NCBI GenBank assembly: GCA_002343485.1
Contig: DDST01000011.1
Location: 1 to 7,333 of the forward strand
Direction of reading: 5' to 3'
Source of the DNA: Proteobacteria bacterium UBA2383
Lineage (GTDB): Bacteria > Pseudomonadota > Gammaproteobacteria > Competibacterales > Competibacteraceae
Length of the DNA stretch: 7,333 nt
Position 1 is the stretch's first letter; every line of letters starts with the position of its first letter. Of this stretch, positions 6,460 through 7,333 are shown in pieces. The notes beneath the pieces were generated by a model, which saw only the letters and a program-made list of their open reading frames with translations, had not been told where the DNA came from and did no database searches. Both the position numbers and the translations under genes were made by a program.

Positions 6460-6475
6460 TTTTGTCCCATGTTGG
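6460..6475 (+). repeat. Repeat copy 2, identical to copy 1
   Basis: TTTTGTCCCATGTTGG is identical over 16 bases to 5686-5701. The direct copies are 774 bp apart and bracket the second TA operon with its promoter. Bases beyond the core do not match. Confidence 0.85.
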
Positions 6476-6512
6476 CTGTTTCCGGCCCGTGGGTTTTCAA
6501 GGGCTTGCGGGT

Positions 6513-6531
6513 GATGTTGCGGTGCAACATC
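6513..6531 (+). other. Hairpin, perfect 8-bp stem with 3-base loop
   Basis: GATGTTGC, loop GGT, then GCAACATC pair perfectly. No T-run follows, so this is not a standard terminator by itself. Its 3' arm overlaps the inverted repeat copy that begins at 6525, so it competes with longer-range pairings. Confidence 0.7.
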
Positions 6532-6541
6532 GGACAAAAGG
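6525..6541 (-). repeat. Repeat copy 3, inverted
   Basis: CAACATCGGACAAAAGG is the reverse complement of the repeat with one mismatch. Together with 6460-6474 it forms the ends of an 80-bp stretch with 15-bp terminal inverted repeats (14/15 match). Its GGACAAAA (6532-6539) also pairs perfectly with TTTTGTCC at 6547-6554, a fourth partial copy. Confidence 0.8.
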
Positions 6542-6662
6542 AAACATTTTGTCCCGTCATTCGTGTAGTGCCAAAGTTCAAATGTCCTATTTCTCCAAAA
6601 TAGAAATGTCACCAGGGTTGCTTTTTTGGCGACCGATGGAGGGCATGGAAGATGGAGAAGCC

Positions 6663-6715
6663 ATTTTGCTGTGATGGGGTCTGATTTTTCTATGAAAACG
6701 CCATCACGGCAAAAT
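6663..6715. repeat. Inverted repeat spanning the composition boundary
   Basis: ATTTTGCTGTGATGG (6663-6677) pairs with CCATCACGGCAAAAT (6701-6715), 14 of 15 matching, with the remaining position a possible G-U pair in plus-strand RNA. The 23-base loop contains an inner stem, TTTTC (6686-6690) with GAAAA (6694-6698). The right arm contains the stop codon of the minus-strand gene. It may act as a 3' RNA structure for that gene or be an end of inserted DNA. No T-run supports intrinsic termination. Confidence 0.7.
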
Positions 6716-7333
6716 TAACTCTTTTGGGAGAGAAAACTCTTGTTTGATTTTTTCCAAACATGTTTCTAAACCTTTTCTTTTATTTTCAAGGACACTCGAC
6801 TTTATTAATGACCACTCGTCATTATTAATCTTACACCCATATAATTTTATTTCCCTACTCGATCTATCGTCAACAAATGCCCCAGAAAAACTTTCTGGAA
6901 ATGGGCTTCCTTGAAATTCGTAAACACACCCACCAACAGAAAAAATATCTGGCATTTCGATGAATTCAGAGGTTTTTTCATATACAAACCATAATGCGCT
7001 ATCGTGTTGTCTTGACGCTTTTGAGTTGAATTTTCCAACTCTCTTTATTTTATTATCTATCAATACTCCTTTTACTTCAATACCTGAATCAATTAATAAA
7101 ATTTCTATTAAAGAAATATCATTAATAGAAATTTTACCGTCCTCTATCTTTATAGAAAAATCGACCCAATATCCTTCAAAACCAAGCTTTCTTGTTTCTT
7201 TTTTCTCTGTTTCATTTTGGGTTCCTGATAGCATGGAGATTGGATCAATTCTATCTACGATTTCATTTCCGCAAAGCGTGTTAAAAAAATTTTTAAACAT
7301 ATCAACGGCTAGTCTATTGTTGCTCGATATGAC
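6704..7333 (-). CDS. Unknown AT-rich gene, 5' end beyond the window
   Basis: I do not recognise this protein. The frame is open from the stop at 6704 to the window edge. An ATG at 7300 would give 198 residues, but no Shine-Dalgarno precedes it, and the codons upstream continue without a stop to 7333 (reading VISSNNRLAVD before that Met). The true start is therefore probably outside. The visible part is soluble-looking and mixed in charge, with no signal peptide or membrane segment. It contains alternating hydrophobic, beta-like stretches (KISINDISLIEILLIDSGI) and a Lys-rich C-terminal helix. Base composition is strikingly AT-rich with A/T-ending codons, unlike every other gene here, which points to a different origin. 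An A7T5 run at 7283-7294 could allow slippage. Cargo such as an immunity or defence gene is possible, but nothing in the sequence shows it. Confidence 0.7.
   Translation of the reverse strand, partial: VISSNNRLAVDMFKNFFNTLCGNEIVDRIDPISMLSGTQNETEKKETRKLGFEGYWVDFSIKIEDGKISINDISLIEILLIDSGIEVKGVLIDNKIKRVGKFNSKASRQHDSALWFVYEKTSEFIEMPDIFSVGGCVYEFQGSPFPESFSGAFVDDRSSREIKLYGCKINNDEWSLIKSSVLENKRKGLETCLEKIKQEFSLPKELILP

Larger units (their letters stand above)
6438..6703. other. Non-coding, repeat-rich gap between convergent genes
   Basis: I find no credible gene here. Short frames exist on both strands, but their starts come from the repeat or lack ribosome sites, and none has a recognisable family pattern. 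The region holds two further repeat copies, a hairpin cluster and the left arm of an inverted repeat reaching the next gene, all listed separately. I see no convincing rho-independent terminator: the strong stems lack a following T-run. The genes on either side are convergent. Confidence 0.6.

Noticed and set aside
6412..6612. Minus-strand short frames after the second antitoxin
   Set aside because: They overlap the 3' end of the antitoxin gene, have no ribosome site or family pattern, and cross the repeat cluster.
6616..6634. Hairpin GGTTGC, loop with T6, GCGACC as a terminator
   Set aside because: The stem is short with a wobble pair, the T-run is in the loop, and none follows the stem.
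6462..6674. A 70-residue plus-strand frame after the second antitoxin
   Set aside because: Its start MSHVG is produced by the 16-bp repeat, as at 5688. It has no ribosome site and no family resemblance, and it runs through the hairpin cluster.

Overview
The window looks like a piece of a mobilisable plasmid (or plasmid-derived accessory DNA) from a Gram-negative, probably proteobacterial, host. The evidence is moderate-to-high GC coding DNA, a MOBP-type relaxase remnant, and tandem toxin-antitoxin (TA) modules of the kind that stabilise plasmids. I cannot name the species.

Positions 32-3847 are a compact Tn3-family transposon. It is bounded by 47-bp inverted repeats (46/47 identical), has no passenger genes, and carries two co-directional genes on the minus strand: tnpA (3736 to 779, DDE triad intact) followed by tnpR (659 to 66, serine resolvase with its catalytic residues intact). 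The 119-bp gap between them holds a palindromic GATAG/CTATC array that is a good candidate for the resolution site, and related motifs recur upstream of tnpA. The last codons of tnpR lie inside the terminal repeat. No 5-bp target duplication is visible.

The right end of the transposon sits in a relaxase gene. Positions 3848-5014 keep the histidine triad and the long charged C-terminal region, but the N-terminal part with the catalytic tyrosine is missing, so the gene is probably dead. The 31 bases left of the transposon cannot be shown to be the missing half.

Positions 5015-6437 hold two tandem TA operons. The first is a toxin-first higBA module (5092-5671). The second pairs a phage Gp49-like RelE-superfamily toxin with an HTH antitoxin (5784-6437). 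The two toxins belong to different families, yet their promoter regions share the same ordered blocks. In both, the -10 hexamer TACAAA lies exactly six bases before the toxin ATG, which predicts leaderless or nearly leaderless mRNAs. Each antitoxin gene is followed by a copy of a 16-bp repeat, giving the pair a cassette-like look.

Positions 6438-6703 are non-coding and rich in inverted repeats, with one segment that has three mutually exclusive pairing partners. From 6704 to the right edge the base composition becomes AT-rich and a minus-strand gene of unknown function runs off the window. It looks foreign to the rest and is probably 5'-truncated by the window edge.
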